Shown here: in pieces, positions 25,655 through 35,940 of the stretch
Numbering within the stretch: the first letter of the stretch is position 1
Layout of the letters: each line of letters starts with the position of its first letter
Assembly: GCF_002847305.1 (NCBI RefSeq)
Contig: NZ_CP025408.1
Coordinates: forward strand, 2,749,001-2,813,000
Length of the DNA: 64,000 nt
From: Paracoccus tegillarcae
GTDB lineage: Bacteria; Pseudomonadota; Alphaproteobacteria; Rhodobacterales; Rhodobacteraceae
Direction of reading: 5' to 3'
The notes under the pieces: model-generated
The model's input: the letters and a program-made list of their open reading frames with translations, nothing else
Databases searched by the model: none
What the model was told of the DNA's origin: nothing
Translations under genes and position numbers: made by a program

Positions 25655-26248
25655 ATGCAAACCGAGCTGCTGTTGGCCTTTTCCGGGTTCGCCGCCGTGA
25701 CCCTGTTCACGCCGGGTCCCAACAACATGATGCTGATGGCATCGGGGGCGAATTTCGGAATTCGACGGTCATTGCCGCATCTGTTCGGGGTGGCGCTTGG
25801 ATTTCCGGCGATGGTCGCGCTGATGGGGCTGGGCATCGACCGGCTGTTTGCGGCCTTTCCTGCGCTGGTGCCGGCGATGCAGATCGCCAGCTTTGCCTAT
25901 ATGATCTATCTCGCCTGGCGGATCGCGCATGCTGGCGCGCCGCGCGACAAGGCGGCTGAAGTCGAGGCGCGCCCGTTCACCTTTCTGCAGGCGGCGGCCT
26001 TTCAATGGGTCAACCCCAAGGCCTGGGCGATGGGGCTCGGCGCGCTGTCTGTTTATGCTGCGGGCCTTGGTGGCAGTCTGTGGGTCGTCGTGCTGTTTGC
26101 CGCGATCGGCATTCCGTCAGCCGCAACCTGGACGGCGATGGGGCAGGGGTTGCGGCGTTGGTTGGCGCGGGGCAGCCGGCTTGTCTGGTTCAATCGCAGC
26201 ATGGCGGTGCTGCTGGTCGTGTCGATGCTGCCCGTCCTGTTTCACTAG
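25655..26248 (+). CDS. LysE/RhtB-family amino acid exporter
   Basis: 197 aa, about six membrane segments. The hallmark 'TPGPNNMMLMASGANFG' lies at residues 18-34, and 'FQWVNPKAWAMGLGA' near 110-125 is the second conserved element. Inner-membrane efflux of an amino acid or derivative. Expression is probably controlled by the divergent Lrp-type regulator. Its stop shares a CTAG with the stop of the convergent EamA gene. Confidence 0.92.
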   Translation: MQTELLLAFSGFAAVTLFTPGPNNMMLMASGANFGIRRSLPHLFGVALGFPAMVALMGLGIDRLFAAFPALVPAMQIASFAYMIYLAWRIAHAGAPRDKAAEVEARPFTFLQAAAFQWVNPKAWAMGLGALSVYAAGLGGSLWVVVLFAAIGIPSAATWTAMGQGLRRWLARGSRLVWFNRSMAVLLVVSMLPVLFH

Positions 26249-27123
26249 CCCACAACGGCCAGCAACAGCCAGGCGACGCCGAGGACGATCAGCCCCATGC
26301 CGGCCCATTGGCGCGCCGAGACGCTTTGGCGAAACACGCGGCCTGAAATCACCTGCGCGAGCGGCACCTCGATCAGGGCCAGCGTGCGCACATTCGCCGC
26401 CGAGGTCAGCGCGAAACCCGAGAACCAGAACAAAGATGCCAGCGCGCCAAGCGCGCCTGCGGCCAGCGAAACGCGCCATTCCCGCAGGATGCCGCCCAAA
26501 GCGGCGCGGTCGAACAGGATCAGCCAGATCAGCGCCAGAACGGTCTGGATTGCCAATGACAATGCCAATGCGGTCAGCGCGCGGAGGAAGAACCCGCCCT
26601 CGGGCAGGGCCAGAATCGCGCCGCGAAAGCCGATGGCCGCCAGCCCGAACAGCGCACCCGCCGCGACGCCCTGAAACACGCTGCGCCGCCCCAGACGCGA
26701 CCAATCCGCCCCCGAGACCAGCAATACCCCCGCCACAGCAATCGTGATCGCCGCGATGCGCGACCAGCCAAGCGGTTCGGCCAGCAGAAGCGCACCGATC
26801 AGCGCCAGCGTCACCGGCTCGGTCTTGCTCAGCGCGGTCGCGACGCCAAAGCCGCGCCCCTGCATCGCCAGCAACAAAAAACCCGTGGCCAGCATTTGCG
26901 CGATCGCGCCGGTTACGGCCCATCGCAGAACAGTGCCGTCCGGCATGGGCAGGGTTGTCACCGCCGCCGCCACCGCCAGCGCGATCAGCGCGAAGGGCAG
27001 GCCAAAGATGAACCGCACCGCTGTCGCCCCGGCCGTGCCGATACGCCCGGTCAGCCCCGCCTGTGCCGCGTTGCGCCCGGTCTGCGCGACTGCCGCGATC
27101 AGCGTTGTGGCAACCCACAGCAT
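26245..27123 (-). CDS. EamA-family (DMT) transporter
   Basis: 292 aa of ten predicted membrane helices in two repeats. The first repeat ends in 'ALSKTEPVTLALIGALLLAEPLGW', the second in 'ALIEVPLAQVISGRVF', both EamA hallmarks. The ATG at 27123 follows the hemE TGA directly, so the two form an operon. Substrate unknown; metabolite efflux is the usual role. The 3' end overlaps that of lysE by 4 bases. Confidence 0.9.
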   Translation of the reverse strand: MLWVATTLIAAVAQTGRNAAQAGLTGRIGTAGATAVRFIFGLPFALIALAVAAAVTTLPMPDGTVLRWAVTGAIAQMLATGFLLLAMQGRGFGVATALSKTEPVTLALIGALLLAEPLGWSRIAAITIAVAGVLLVSGADWSRLGRRSVFQGVAAGALFGLAAIGFRGAILALPEGGFFLRALTALALSLAIQTVLALIWLILFDRAALGGILREWRVSLAAGALGALASLFWFSGFALTSAANVRTLALIEVPLAQVISGRVFRQSVSARQWAGMGLIVLGVAWLLLAVVG

Positions 27124-28152
27124 TCAGACGCTGCGAACGGCGTCGATCATGCGTGCGACGTTATCGGGATCGGCGTCTGGCGTGATCCCATGGCCCAGAT
27201 TGAAGATATGCGGCCCCTTGGCGAAGGTGCGGGTGATGTGCTGCGCCTCTCTCACCAGATCGTCGCCGCCCGTGACCATATGACGCGGGTCCAGATTGCC
27301 CTGCACGCAGCCACCCGGCTGAACATGCGCTGCCGCCCAGTCTGCATCGACAGAATTGTCCAGCGCCACCGCATCGGCGCCGGTTGCCTTGGCAAATTCG
27401 ATATAGCGTTCACCCGCCTGACGCGGGAAGGCGATGATCGGCACTTCCGGATGGCGCTCTTTCAGCGCCGCGATGATCTGCGCCGTGGGCGCCAGCGCGA
27501 AATCGTCGAAATCCTGTCCCTTGAGGCTGCCTGCCCAACTGTCGAACAGCTTGACCACCTCGGCCCCGGCATCGATCTGCGCGGACAGATAGAGGATTGT
27601 GGCCTCGGTGATCCGCTGGATCAGTGCGGTAAATGCGGCGCGATCAGCGTCCTTGAAGGCGTGGGCGGGGCCCTGATCGGGCGTGCCACGGCCCGCAACC
27701 ATGTAAGTCGCCACCGTCCATGGCGCACCCGCAAAGCCGATCAGCGTGGTGTCGCGCGGCAGTTCACGCGACAGGATGCGCACGGTTTCATAGATCGGGG
27801 CCAGCGTTTCGTGCACCGTCTCAGCCGGTTTCAGCGCGTCCACACCGGCGGCATCGGTGATCGTCGACAGGCGCGGACCTTCGCCTGTCACGAACCAGAG
27901 GTCGGCCCCAAGCGCCTGTGGTACCAGCAGGATATCGGCAAACAGGATCGCCGCGTCAAAGCCGAAACGGCGGATCGGTTGCAGCGTCACCTCGGCGGCG
28001 AGTTCGGGGTTGTAGCACAGCGACAGAAAGTCACCGGCTTTTGCCCGTGTGGCGCGATATTCGGGCAGGTATCGACCCGCCTGTCGCATCATCCAGATCG
28101 GCGGGGTCGGCAGGGTCTCGCCCGCAAGGGCGCGCAGCAGCAATTTTGTCAT
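27124..28152 (-). CDS. hemE: Uroporphyrinogen decarboxylase
   Basis: 342 aa from the ATG at 28152, preceded by AGGAGG at 5 bases. N-terminal '[17 protein letters not shown]' is the HemE signature; '[14 protein letters not shown]' carries the active-site Asp, and '[15 protein letters not shown]' and 'GNLDPRHMV' are conserved. It removes four acetate carboxyls from uroporphyrinogen III to give coproporphyrinogen III. Divergent from hemC with 78 bases between starts. Confidence 0.96.
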   Translation of the reverse strand: MTKLLLRALAGETLPTPPIWMMRQAGRYLPEYRATRAKAGDFLSLCYNPELAAEVTLQPIRRFGFDAAILFADILLVPQALGADLWFVTGEGPRLSTITDAAGVDALKPAETVHETLAPIYETVRILSRELPRDTTLIGFAGAPWTVATYMVAGRGTPDQGPAHAFKDADRAAFTALIQRITEATILYLSAQIDAGAEVVKLFDSWAGSLKGQDFDDFALAPTAQIIAALKERHPEVPIIAFPRQAGERYIEFAKATGADAVALDNSVDADWAAAHVQPGGCVQGNLDPRHMVTGGDDLVREAQHITRTFAKGPHIFNLGHGITPDADPDNVARMIDAVRSV

Positions 28153-28230
28153 CAGGCCTCCTGTTCGCGCCCCATTCACGGGCCGGGCGGGGCATTGTCA
28201 AGCAGCGCCGCAGCGACTAAGCCCTGCCGC

Positions 28231-29172
28231 ATGAACGATATACCCTCCTCCGAACGTCCGTTGCGCATTGGAACGCGTGGCTCTGTCCTGGCGCTTGCGC
28301 AGGCGCAAGAGACCCGTGCGCGGCTGATGGCTGCCCATGATCTGCCGGTCGATGCCTTCGAGATCGTGGCGATCAAGACCACCGGCGATCGGGTGACCGA
28401 CCGGCCGCTGAAAGAAATCGGTGGCAAGGGGCTGTTCACCAAGGAAATAGAGGATGCGATGCAACGCGGCGATATCGATATCGCTGTGCATTCCTCGAAA
28501 GACATGCCGACGATGCAGCCGGAGGGGTTGGTGCTGGACTGTTTTCTGCCCCGTGCGGATGTGCGCGATGCGTTTGTCAGCCTGCATTACCAGTCGATCG
28601 CAGACCTGCCGCAGGGCGCGGTTGTGGGATCGTCCAGCTTGCGGCGCCGGGCACAGCTGGCACATCGCCGGCCTGACCTGAAACTGGTCGAATTTCGCGG
28701 CAATGTGCAGACGCGCCTGCGCAAACTGGACGAGGGTGTGGCCGTCGCCACGTTCCTGGCCATGGCGGGGCTGGAGCGGCTGGATATGCTGCATATCGCG
28801 CGCCGCGCCATCGATCCGTCCGAAATGTTGCCCGCTGTTGCGCAGGGCGCCATCGGGATTGAATGGCGCGAAGGCGATGCGCGGGCCGATGCGCTGTTGC
28901 GGCGGATCAATGATGTCGAGACGCAGCAGCGCGTGCGCGCCGAACGTGCCTTTCTGGCGCGGCTGGACGGGTCGTGCGAGACGCCCATCGCCGGTCTGGC
29001 CGAGGTGCAAGGCGACCGGCTGCGCCTGCGCGGTGAGATCCTGCGTCCCGATGGCAGCGAGGCTGTGGCAGGCGAGCGCGAGGGCAGTGTGGCCGATGGC
29101 GTCTCGATGGGGGTGGATCTGGCCAATGAATTGCTGGGCCGCGCCGGTCCTGATTTCCTGACGCTGGCCTAA
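28231..29172 (+). CDS. hemC: Hydroxymethylbilane synthase (porphobilinogen deaminase)
   Basis: 313 aa from the ATG at 28231. 'RIGTRGSVLALAQA', 'KEIGGKGLFTKEIE', 'AVHSSKDMPT' (catalytic Asp) and 'SSLRRRAQL' are present, and the dipyrromethane-cofactor Cys lies in 'LDGSCETPIAG'. It condenses four porphobilinogens into hydroxymethylbilane. The open frame continues upstream into sequence antisense to hemE, but that part is not coding. The length fits the family. Confidence 0.96.
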   Translation: MNDIPSSERPLRIGTRGSVLALAQAQETRARLMAAHDLPVDAFEIVAIKTTGDRVTDRPLKEIGGKGLFTKEIEDAMQRGDIDIAVHSSKDMPTMQPEGLVLDCFLPRADVRDAFVSLHYQSIADLPQGAVVGSSSLRRRAQLAHRRPDLKLVEFRGNVQTRLRKLDEGVAVATFLAMAGLERLDMLHIARRAIDPSEMLPAVAQGAIGIEWREGDARADALLRRINDVETQQRVRAERAFLARLDGSCETPIAGLAEVQGDRLRLRGEILRPDGSEAVAGEREGSVADGVSMGVDLANELLGRAGPDFLTLA

Positions 29173-29228
29173 TCAGACCGACGCCGCTGCGCAGCCCGGA
29201 TTAACAGCTAGGTGGGGCGTGGCCGGGT

Positions 29229-29252
29229 GCGCGGCTAAAATCGCAGCCGCGC
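29229..29252. terminator. Stem-loop between convergent hemC and lexA
   Basis: GCGCGGCT (29229-29236) and AGCCGCGC (29245-29252) pair perfectly over 8 bases with an 8-base loop. AAAA in the loop and a short TTT after it. It is placed to end hemC transcription and possibly lexA transcription. Confidence 0.6.
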
Positions 29253-29315
29253 TTTCGCGATGTCAGGATATCCGACTGTTCGGCATGGTCCCGCAAAGCG
29301 GCCATCCATACCGCA

Positions 29316-30041
29316 TCAATAGCTGCGGATCAGCCCCACCAGACGCCCCTGCACACGCACGGATTCCTCTGGCAGGATGCGCGTCTCATAGGCGGGGTTT
29401 GCCGCCTCAAGCGCGATCATCGCGCCGCGGCGGCGATAGCGCTTCAGCGTGGCTTCATGACCTTCGACAAGCGCCACGATAATGTCACCGTTCTCGGCGC
29501 TGTCCTGTTCGCGGATCACGACCACATCGCCGTCGTTGATCCCGGCCTCGATCATGGAATCGCCTTTGACCTCCAGCGCATAGTGACTTTCGCGCCCTGA
29601 CAGCATGCTGCCCGGCACGGCGATGTGGTGTGACACCTCTGAAATTGCCTCGATCGGCACACCGGCTGCGATCCGGCCCATCAAGGGCAGTTCGACCGCC
29701 GCGCTGCCTGTCACCGACATGGCACCGCGAGGTTGCTTGGGGCGATCATTGCTGATCACCCGTGGCGAAAAGCCCGTGTCGCTGTCTGCGCGCATTGCGC
29801 CGGGGATCGCTGCTGCGCCGCCCATGCTGTCGGGCAGGCGGATGATTTCCAGAGCGCGAGCGCGGTGCGGCAAACGCCGGATAAAGCCGCGTTCCTCAAG
29901 CGCTGTGACCAGCCGGTGAATCCCGGATTTGGAGCGCAGGTCCAGCGCGTCCTTCATCTCATCGAACGAGGGCGGCACGCCGTCCCGCGCCATGCGTTTT
30001 TGAATGAAATCCAGCAGTTCGATCTGCTTTTTTGTCAACAT
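29316..30041 (-). CDS. lexA: LexA repressor (SOS regulator)
   Basis: 241 aa, the slightly long alphaproteobacterial form. N-terminal winged helix ('[23 protein letters not shown]', residues 23-45); the self-cleavage site Ala126-Gly127 lies in IAAGVP. The catalytic Ser162 (GDSMIEAG) and Lys200 (ATLKRY) are present. The 60-residue linker is longer than in E. coli. An SOS box lies 37 bases upstream of the start, so autoregulation is expected. Confidence 0.96.
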   Translation of the reverse strand: MLTKKQIELLDFIQKRMARDGVPPSFDEMKDALDLRSKSGIHRLVTALEERGFIRRLPHRARALEIIRLPDSMGGAAAIPGAMRADSDTGFSPRVISNDRPKQPRGAMSVTGSAAVELPLMGRIAAGVPIEAISEVSHHIAVPGSMLSGRESHYALEVKGDSMIEAGINDGDVVVIREQDSAENGDIIVALVEGHEATLKRYRRRGAMIALEAANPAYETRILPEESVRVQGRLVGLIRSY

Positions 30042-30077
30042 CTGCTCTGATCTCCACGCGGGCCGAATTGCGGCGGT

Positions 30078-30092
30078 GTTCGATGAATGTTC
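30078..30092. promoter_or_regulatory. SOS box, GTTC-N7-GTTC
   Basis: GTTC at 30078-30081 and GTTC at 30089-30092 with 7 bases between, the direct-repeat LexA site of alphaproteobacteria. It lies in the 106-base gap between lexA and the upstream moeA stop, so it probably serves lexA. Confidence 0.85.
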
Positions 30093-30147
30093 TACACCGT
30101 TTGACGAATCACGTCAACAATCTGCACCGCCGCACGTGAACAAACTG

Positions 30148-31332
30148 TTAACTTCCGTTTTGCAGGGCGATGTAATCGACGATCTCTCCGGCCTTGCGGG
30201 GGCCGTCTTTCGCAGGACGGATCATCAGGGCATCCGCCTGCGACATCAGCAAGAGCCGCGCCGAGTCCTGATCGTCAAAGCTGTCGATCGTGGGAAGGTC
30301 GTCGCCCTCGCCAAGCTTTGCGCGCAGGTAATGTTCGCGTGGCCCCTCGGGGCGCAGATCGCGGATCAGACGAGCGCGCCGCAGCGGGATATTTGCAGCC
30401 AGTCCCTGCATGCGCAAGATGAGAGGTTGCACGAATATCAGTGCGCAAACAATTGATGAGACGGGATTTCCGGGCAATCCAAGCATCGCGGATTTGCCGA
30501 TCTTTCCGGCCATCAACGGTTTGCCGGGGCGCATGGCGATTTTATAGAACGCGCGCTGCATTCCCAGTTCCGAGGCAACCTGACCGACCAGATCGTGATC
30601 GCCGACAGAGGCGCCACCAATGGTGACGACCAGATCGGCGTCGGCCGCGGCGGCAAAGCTGTCGCGCAGGCTGGCTTCGGTGTCGCGTGCGATTGGCAGC
30701 AGATCAACCTGGGCACCGACATCGCGGGCAAGTGCCGCGATGGCGATGTCGTTTGAGCAGATGATCTGGCCCGGCTGCGGCTCCTGGCCGGGGCGCAGCA
30801 ATTCGTCGCCGGTCGCCAAGATTGCGACGCGGGGGCGTCGCGCGACGGTGATTTCGGGGATGTTCATGGCCGCCAGCAGGCCGATATCGGACGCCGTCAG
30901 CAGGCGTTGCGGGTCAAAGCTGTCGCCTTGAGAGAAATCGTTTCCGCGCAGTCGGATATGTGAAGGACCTGAAGCGTCGGTGACGGTCAGGGTGTCGCCG
31001 TCCCGCTGCGTGTTTTCCTGCATGACCACACGATCATAGCCGGCCGGGACGCTGGCACCGGTGAAAATGCGGATGGCCGTGCCGGGTGCGGCCTCGCCGG
31101 ACCATGGGTGGCCGGCGGCTGCCTCGCCAATGACTTGCAGCGTCTGGTCAATATCCTCGGCGCGAAGGGCATATCCGTCCATCGCGGCCGCATCGAACGG
31201 GGGCTGCGTCAGGCGCGCGCGGACCGGGCCAAGCAAGGCGCGGCCGGCTGCGTTGGCGATGCCGATATCTTCGCCTTGCGGTGCTGGTGCGAGGGCCAGA
31301 ACGAGGTCGCGCGCCTCTTGGACGGTAATCAT
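30148..31332 (-). CDS. moeA: Molybdopterin molybdenumtransferase
   Basis: 394 aa from ATG 31332 (a TTG lies just before it). Domain order is as in MoeA: 'PPFDAAAMDGYAL' near residue 47, 'IFTGASVPAGYDRVVMQE', 'ATGDELLRPGQ', 'TIGGASVGDHDLV' and 'LGLPGNPVSS'. It inserts molybdate into adenylylated molybdopterin. The start overlaps the moaC stop in TGATG. It is the last gene of the trpG-D-ung-trpC-moaC-moeA run. Confidence 0.95.
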   Translation of the reverse strand: MITVQEARDLVLALAPAPQGEDIGIANAAGRALLGPVRARLTQPPFDAAAMDGYALRAEDIDQTLQVIGEAAAGHPWSGEAAPGTAIRIFTGASVPAGYDRVVMQENTQRDGDTLTVTDASGPSHIRLRGNDFSQGDSFDPQRLLTASDIGLLAAMNIPEITVARRPRVAILATGDELLRPGQEPQPGQIICSNDIAIAALARDVGAQVDLLPIARDTEASLRDSFAAAADADLVVTIGGASVGDHDLVGQVASELGMQRAFYKIAMRPGKPLMAGKIGKSAMLGLPGNPVSSIVCALIFVQPLILRMQGLAANIPLRRARLIRDLRPEGPREHYLRAKLGEGDDLPTIDSFDDQDSARLLLMSQADALMIRPAKDGPRKAGEIVDYIALQNGS

Positions 31333-31802
31333 CAATCTGCCTCGTAGTTGCCTGATTTTCCGCCGGTTTTCGTGACAAGACGAATGCCTTCGATGCGCAT
31401 GCCCTTTTCGGCGGCCTTGAGCATGTCATAGATGGTCAGGCAGGCGACGGATACGGCGGTCAGCGCCTCCATCTCGACGCCGGTTTGCCCGGTCGTGCGC
31501 ACGGTCGCGGTTACCTGAACGCCCGGCAGTTCTGCATCGGGGGTCAGTTCCAGCGCCACCTTGGTGATGGGCAGAGGGTGGCACAGGGGGATCAAATCGG
31601 ATGTGCGTTTCGCGCCCATGATGCCGGCCAGTCGCGCGACGCCCATGACGTCGCCCTTTTTGGCGCCGCCAATGGCCAGCGCCAGCGTTTCGGCGGTCAT
31701 GATGACGCGGCCTTCGGCCACGGCTTCGCGCGCGGTGACGGGTTTTTCCGAGACGTCGACCATATGCGCCTGACCGGCGGCATCGAAATGTGTCAGGCTC
31801 AT
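31332..31802 (-). CDS. moaC: Cyclic pyranopterin monophosphate synthase
   Basis: 156 aa from ATG 31802. Conserved '[18 protein letters not shown]', '[17 protein letters not shown]', '[11 protein letters not shown]', '[13 protein letters not shown]' and the catalytic Lys in '[13 protein letters not shown]' are all present. It forms cyclic pyranopterin monophosphate in molybdenum-cofactor synthesis. It overlaps trpC by 4 bases (ATGA) and moeA by 1. Confidence 0.96.
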   Translation of the reverse strand: MSLTHFDAAGQAHMVDVSEKPVTAREAVAEGRVIMTAETLALAIGGAKKGDVMGVARLAGIMGAKRTSDLIPLCHPLPITKVALELTPDAELPGVQVTATVRTTGQTGVEMEALTAVSVACLTIYDMLKAAEKGMRIEGIRLVTKTGGKSGNYEAD

Positions 31803-32590
31803 GCGAAGACCTGCAGGATATTGCGCGTGGCCGCGGTGACATCGTCCTGACGCATCAGGCTTTCGCCGATCAGAAAGCGGCGGATGCCGATCTTCATCAT
31901 CTGGGCCACATCTGCGTGGGTGAACAGCCCGCTTTCGCAAACGATATCACGATCATCCGGGATGCGCGGCGCGAGTTCTCTTGATACATCAAGAGACAGT
32001 TCGAACGTCTTGAGATTTCTGTTATTTATCCCAATCAACGAGGATCTGAGCCGCAGCGCCCGGTCCAGTTCGGCGGCGTCATGTACCTCGATCAGCGCGT
32101 CCATTTTCCAGTGACGGGCCGCGTCTTCCAACTCGGCTGCCAGCGTGTCATCGACAGAGGCCATGATGATCAGGATGCAATCGGCACCCCAGGCGCGGGC
32201 TTCGGCCACCTGATAGGGATCATAGAGGAAATCCTTGCGCAGTGCCGGCAGATTGCAGGCATCGCGCGCCGCGGTCAGGTATTCGGGTGCGCCCTGGAAA
32301 CTGGGCGTATCGGTCAGGACCGACAGGCAGGCGGCGCCACCCGCCTGATAGGCGCGCGCCAGCGTGGCCGGGTCGAAATCGGCGCGGATCAGCCCTTTGG
32401 AGGGGCTGGCCTTCTTGATTTCGGCGATCAGTGCCGGGCGCTTTGCGGCCTTGTTGGTCAAAGCAGCGGCAAAACCGCGCGTCGGTGTGGCTGAACGGGC
32501 GGCGTTTTCCACTTCGGCCAGCGGACGCGCTGCCTTGGCGGCGGCGATCTCTTCCAGCTTATAGGCCTTGATCTTGTCGAGAATATGCAT
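31799..32590 (-). CDS. trpC: Indole-3-glycerol phosphate synthase
   Basis: 263 aa TIM barrel. '[13 protein letters not shown]' carries the catalytic Lys, '[12 protein letters not shown]', '[14 protein letters not shown]', '[11 protein letters not shown]' and '[10 protein letters not shown]' are family motifs. It closes the indole ring in tryptophan synthesis. Fused TrpF is absent, as is normal for this order. A 74-base gap separates it from ung upstream. Confidence 0.96.
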   Translation of the reverse strand: MHILDKIKAYKLEEIAAAKAARPLAEVENAARSATPTRGFAAALTNKAAKRPALIAEIKKASPSKGLIRADFDPATLARAYQAGGAACLSVLTDTPSFQGAPEYLTAARDACNLPALRKDFLYDPYQVAEARAWGADCILIIMASVDDTLAAELEDAARHWKMDALIEVHDAAELDRALRLRSSLIGINNRNLKTFELSLDVSRELAPRIPDDRDIVCESGLFTHADVAQMMKIGIRRFLIGESLMRQDDVTAATRNILQVFA

Positions 32591-32664
32591 GTGTTGGTTC
32601 TAGCCTTGGCTTTGCCGCAGGGGAAGGGGGATTGCCGCCCGGTTTGGTCGACGGCGCGGATGCG

Positions 32665-33303
32665 TCATCCGGTCCAGTCAATCGGCGGGCGCCCTTGCGC
32701 CGTCAGCCAGTCATTGACCCGGCTGAAGGGGCGGCTGCCAAAGAAGCCACGGCGCGCCGATAGCGGCGAGGGATGCGCGGTGCTGATGCACAGATCCTGT
32801 TCGCGCGGCAGCCCCGCCACCGCCTTTTGCGCATGTGCGCCCCACAGCACAAAGGCGACCGGGCCGTGGGACTGCGCCGCCGCGACCGCCTGACGGGCGA
32901 GCTTGCCCCAGCCCCATTTCGCATGGGCACCGGCCTTGCCCGGCAGAACCGACAGCGCCGTGTTCAGCAGCAGCACGCCTTGCTGCGCCCAGGGTGTCAG
33001 GTCGCCGGTATAGGGCGCGCGTCCCAGATCGCTGTGCAGTTCAGCAAAGATATTCCTCAGCGAACGCGGCAGCGCGATGTCGGGCGCGACCGAGAATGCC
33101 AGCCCGTTGGCATGGCCGGGGGTCGGATAGGGGTCCTGGCCCAGGATAACGACAGAGGTCTGCTGCGGCGTGGTGGCCTCGAGCGCCGCGAAAAGGCGGT
33201 CGCGGCCCGGCAGCCAGTCTGGCTCGGTCGTCAGCCTGTCTCGGATCGCGGGCCAATCGTGCTGAAAGAAGGGCAAATCCGCCCATGCCTTGGGCGGGAT
33301 CAT
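32665..33303 (-). CDS. ung: Uracil-DNA glycosylase, family 1
   Basis: 212 aa. The water-activating motif [18 protein letters not shown] (residues about 55-72), 'LLLNTALSV', and '[11 protein letters not shown]' with the catalytic His are present. It removes uracil from DNA. Its start overlaps the trpD stop (ATGA), so it is expressed from the trp operon, an unexpected position for a repair gene. Confidence 0.95.
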   Translation of the reverse strand: MIPPKAWADLPFFQHDWPAIRDRLTTEPDWLPGRDRLFAALEATTPQQTSVVILGQDPYPTPGHANGLAFSVAPDIALPRSLRNIFAELHSDLGRAPYTGDLTPWAQQGVLLLNTALSVLPGKAGAHAKWGWGKLARQAVAAAQSHGPVAFVLWGAHAQKAVAGLPREQDLCISTAHPSPLSARRGFFGSRPFSRVNDWLTAQGRPPIDWTG

Positions 33304-34325
33304 GCCTCGGGCGGGCCGGTCACATCGGACAGTGCCGTCAACCGGGCCTTGGCCGCGCCGCTGTCGATGGATTCGCGGGCGATCTCTGCGCCCTCGGTCA
33401 GGTCAGAGGCGCGCTCGGCGATGACCAGCGCGGCTGCAGAGTTCAGCAGAACCGCATCGCGATAGGCGCCGGCCTCGCCGTCCAGCAGCGCGCGGAAGGC
33501 GGCGGCATTCTGGGCGGGTTCGCCGCCGATGATGGCGTCGAACGGATGGCGCGGCAGGCCGGCATCTTCTGGCGTGACCACCATTTCGGTGATCTGGCCA
33601 TTCTTCAGCGCCGAGACCCAGGTTTCGCCGACAATGCTGATTTCATCGGTGCCATCGCTGCCATGCACCAGCCATGCCGCATCGCTGCCCAGATCCCGCA
33701 GCACCTCGGCCATGGGCCTGATCCAGTCCTTTGAAAATGCGCCGGTCAACTGGCGCCGAACCGAACCCGGATTGGTCAGCGGTCCCAGCAGGTTGAAGAT
33801 CGTGCGCGTGCCCAACTCGGCGCGGGGCGGACCGACATGGCGCATCGCGGGGTGGTGCATCGGCGCCATCATGAAACAGATGCCGGCGCTGTTCAGTGCC
33901 TTCTGGGCGATTTTCGGGCCGCCCATGACATTTATGCCCATCTTGGTCAGCGCGTCTGCCGCACCGGATTTGGATGACAGGTTGCGATTGCCATGCTTGG
34001 CCACCGGCACGCCGGCCCCAGCCACGACAAAGGCCGTGGCGGTCGATATGTTCAGTGTGCCTTTGCCGTCGCCGCCGGTGCCGACGATATCCATGGCACC
34101 GACCGGGGCCATGATCCGGTGCATCCGCGCACGCATTGCCCGCGCGGCAGCGGCGATTTCGTCTACGGTTTCACCGCGAACACGCAGCGCCATCAGCAAG
34201 CCGCCGATTTGCGCAGGCGTGGCGGCGCCGTCGAACAGGGCGGAAAACGCTGCCTCTGCCTCGGGGCCGGTCAGCGGACGGGAGGCGGCAAGGCCGATCA
34301 GCGGGCGGATATCGTCAGTGATCAT
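33300..34325 (-). CDS. trpD: Anthranilate phosphoribosyltransferase
   Basis: 341 aa. '[18 protein letters not shown]' (phosphate loop), '[19 protein letters not shown]' and '[13 protein letters not shown]' are all typical. It transfers phosphoribosyl to anthranilate. Overlaps trpG and ung by 4 bases on either side. Confidence 0.96.
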   Translation of the reverse strand: MITDDIRPLIGLAASRPLTGPEAEAAFSALFDGAATPAQIGGLLMALRVRGETVDEIAAAARAMRARMHRIMAPVGAMDIVGTGGDGKGTLNISTATAFVVAGAGVPVAKHGNRNLSSKSGAADALTKMGINVMGGPKIAQKALNSAGICFMMAPMHHPAMRHVGPPRAELGTRTIFNLLGPLTNPGSVRRQLTGAFSKDWIRPMAEVLRDLGSDAAWLVHGSDGTDEISIVGETWVSALKNGQITEMVVTPEDAGLPRHPFDAIIGGEPAQNAAAFRALLDGEAGAYRDAVLLNSAAALVIAERASDLTEGAEIARESIDSGAAKARLTALSDVTGPPEA

Positions 34326-34924
34326 GCGGCCTCGGCGCGTGGGGTGCAGCGGGACAGAAAGTTGCGGATCAACGCATGGCCGTGTTCGGACGCAATTGAT
34401 TCGGGGTGGAATTGAACACCCTCAATCGGCAGCGCCTCGTGGATCAGGCCCATGATGGTGCCATCGTCGCTGCGCGCCGTCACGCGCAGGCTGTTGGGCA
34501 GCGTTTCCGGTTCGACCGTCAACGAATGATAGCGCGTGGCCTTGAGCGGCGAGGGCAGGTCGGCAAAGACGCCGCTGCCGTCATGGGTGACCTCGTCCAC
34601 CTTGCCATGCATCACGCGCACGGCGCGGACGACCTTGCCGCCGAACGCCTCTCCGATCGCCTGATGGCCCAGGCAGACGCCAAAGACCGGCAGGCCTGCC
34701 TCGGCGGCGGCCCGGATCAGCGGCACGCAGATCCCCGCTTGCGCCGGATCGCAGGGGCCCGGTGAGATCACGATGCCGTCAGGGTGCAGGTCCAGTGCCT
34801 GTTCGACGGTCAACGCGTCATTGCGGTGAACCGACACATCGGCCCCGGCCTCGCCCAGATAATGTACGAGGTTCCAGGTAAAGCTGTCGTAGTTATCGAT
34901 CAGCAGGATTCGGGGCGTGGCCAT
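34322..34924 (-). CDS. trpG: Anthranilate synthase component II (glutamine amidotransferase)
   Basis: 200 aa class I amidotransferase. '[15 protein letters not shown]' at the N-terminus, the nucleophile Cys in '[10 protein letters not shown]' (near residue 84) and 'GVQFHPESI' (catalytic His and Glu). It supplies ammonia to TrpE, which is encoded separately on the plus strand at 39167. First gene of the trpGD-ung-trpC-moaCA run. It could also serve PabB. Confidence 0.95.
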   Translation of the reverse strand: MATPRILLIDNYDSFTWNLVHYLGEAGADVSVHRNDALTVEQALDLHPDGIVISPGPCDPAQAGICVPLIRAAAEAGLPVFGVCLGHQAIGEAFGGKVVRAVRVMHGKVDEVTHDGSGVFADLPSPLKATRYHSLTVEPETLPNSLRVTARSDDGTIMGLIHEALPIEGVQFHPESIASEHGHALIRNFLSRCTPRAEAA

Positions 34925-35036
34925 CGGCGGTCCTCGTCGCTTGGCGCGGGGGCGGTTTCCCCCGGATTTCGGACCCGCTATAGATGGGCCAAAGCGTGCC
35001 GGGGGGTCAAGCCCGGCCAGCAGGGAAACGAGGCGG

Positions 35037-35939
35037 ATGGCAAAGGGATTCGGAACGGGGCTGATCCATGGCGGGCTGCTAAGCGCCGCCGCGCTTGCTG
35101 CGCTGTCATTGGCGCTGCCCTTGCCGCAGCCCGAGCAGCCGGCGTCGGTTGCAGCCCCCGATGTCCCGACGAGCGGTGATTCCGAGCAAAGTGTTTCCGC
35201 AGATCAGTCTCTGCCTGTGGCGCAGGAACCGGCGATTGCCCCCGATCCGGTGGTGTCGCCGGAAGACGTGGCCGATACGTCCGCGCCTGCGCCCGATGCG
35301 GAAACGTCGCCAATGCCTGAAACGCCTGACGCCGAGACCGACACCGTTCCGCGCGCCGCGGCGGTTGATCTGCCCGTCGGGTCGGAATTCGGGCGCGGCA
35401 TTGATATGGCGCCACCGGTGCCCGCTATCCCGCAAGGCCCGCAGGCCGGGGCTGGCCTCAGCGAGGCACCCGCGGTTGTAGCACCTGCTGCAGAGCCTGC
35501 GCCGGTGGCCGCGGCAGAGCCGGTTGAGATGCGCGATCCGGTGGCGGGCGCGGTCCCGCGTGACGCCCTGGCCGCGCCCGATACGCCTGAGACGCCGCAG
35601 GCCGCGAGAATGCAGGCACCACAAGCGCCCGCGCAGCCCGAGGGTCCGGCGGGGCTGAGTGGCGGCGCTGCGCCAGATGCCGCGCCGCAGATGCCTGCGC
35701 CCGTTTCGCTGCCCGCGGCAACCCGATCAGATGCCACGGTCGGTGAGCCAGAAGACGACGCCCCGCCTGAACCTGTTGTTGCGCCCGAGCCCGATCCGGC
35801 GCCCCAGCCCGAGCCCGACGATCAGCCTGCCGCTGCCACGGGGGCGGGAACGCCGGCGCCGACGCTGCCGCCCGCCCCGTCGCTTGATCTTTCGACGCCG
35901 CCCGATCTGACCGATCTGCGCGCATTAGAGCGGAACTGA
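35037..35939 (+). CDS. Membrane-anchored Pro/Ala/Glu-rich protein (possibly a truncated divergent polysaccharide deacetylase)
   Basis: 300 aa from ATG 35037, which follows GAGG closely. One N-terminal hydrophobic segment (residues about 6-28) acts as anchor or signal; the rest is low-complexity and Pro/Ala/Glu/Asp-rich, ending in '[17 protein letters not shown]'. From memory, Rhodobacterales 'divergent polysaccharide deacetylase' proteins start with this kind of anchor and Pro-rich linker before a catalytic domain. Here no catalytic domain follows and the aminotransferase gene begins 1 base after the stop. It may be a shortened relative or just a periplasmic spacer protein. Confidence 0.6.
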   Translation: MAKGFGTGLIHGGLLSAAALAALSLALPLPQPEQPASVAAPDVPTSGDSEQSVSADQSLPVAQEPAIAPDPVVSPEDVADTSAPAPDAETSPMPETPDAETDTVPRAAAVDLPVGSEFGRGIDMAPPVPAIPQGPQAGAGLSEAPAVVAPAAEPAPVAAAEPVEMRDPVAGAVPRDALAAPDTPETPQAARMQAPQAPAQPEGPAGLSGGAAPDAAPQMPAPVSLPAATRSDATVGEPEDDAPPEPVVAPEPDPAPQPEPDDQPAAATGAGTPAPTLPPAPSLDLSTPPDLTDLRALERN

Positions 35940-35940
35940 C

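Noticed and set aside
26896..28230. Long N-terminal extension of hemC
   Set aside because: The extension is antisense to hemE and the start of eamA. HemC motifs begin right after the ATG at 28231, which gives the normal family length.
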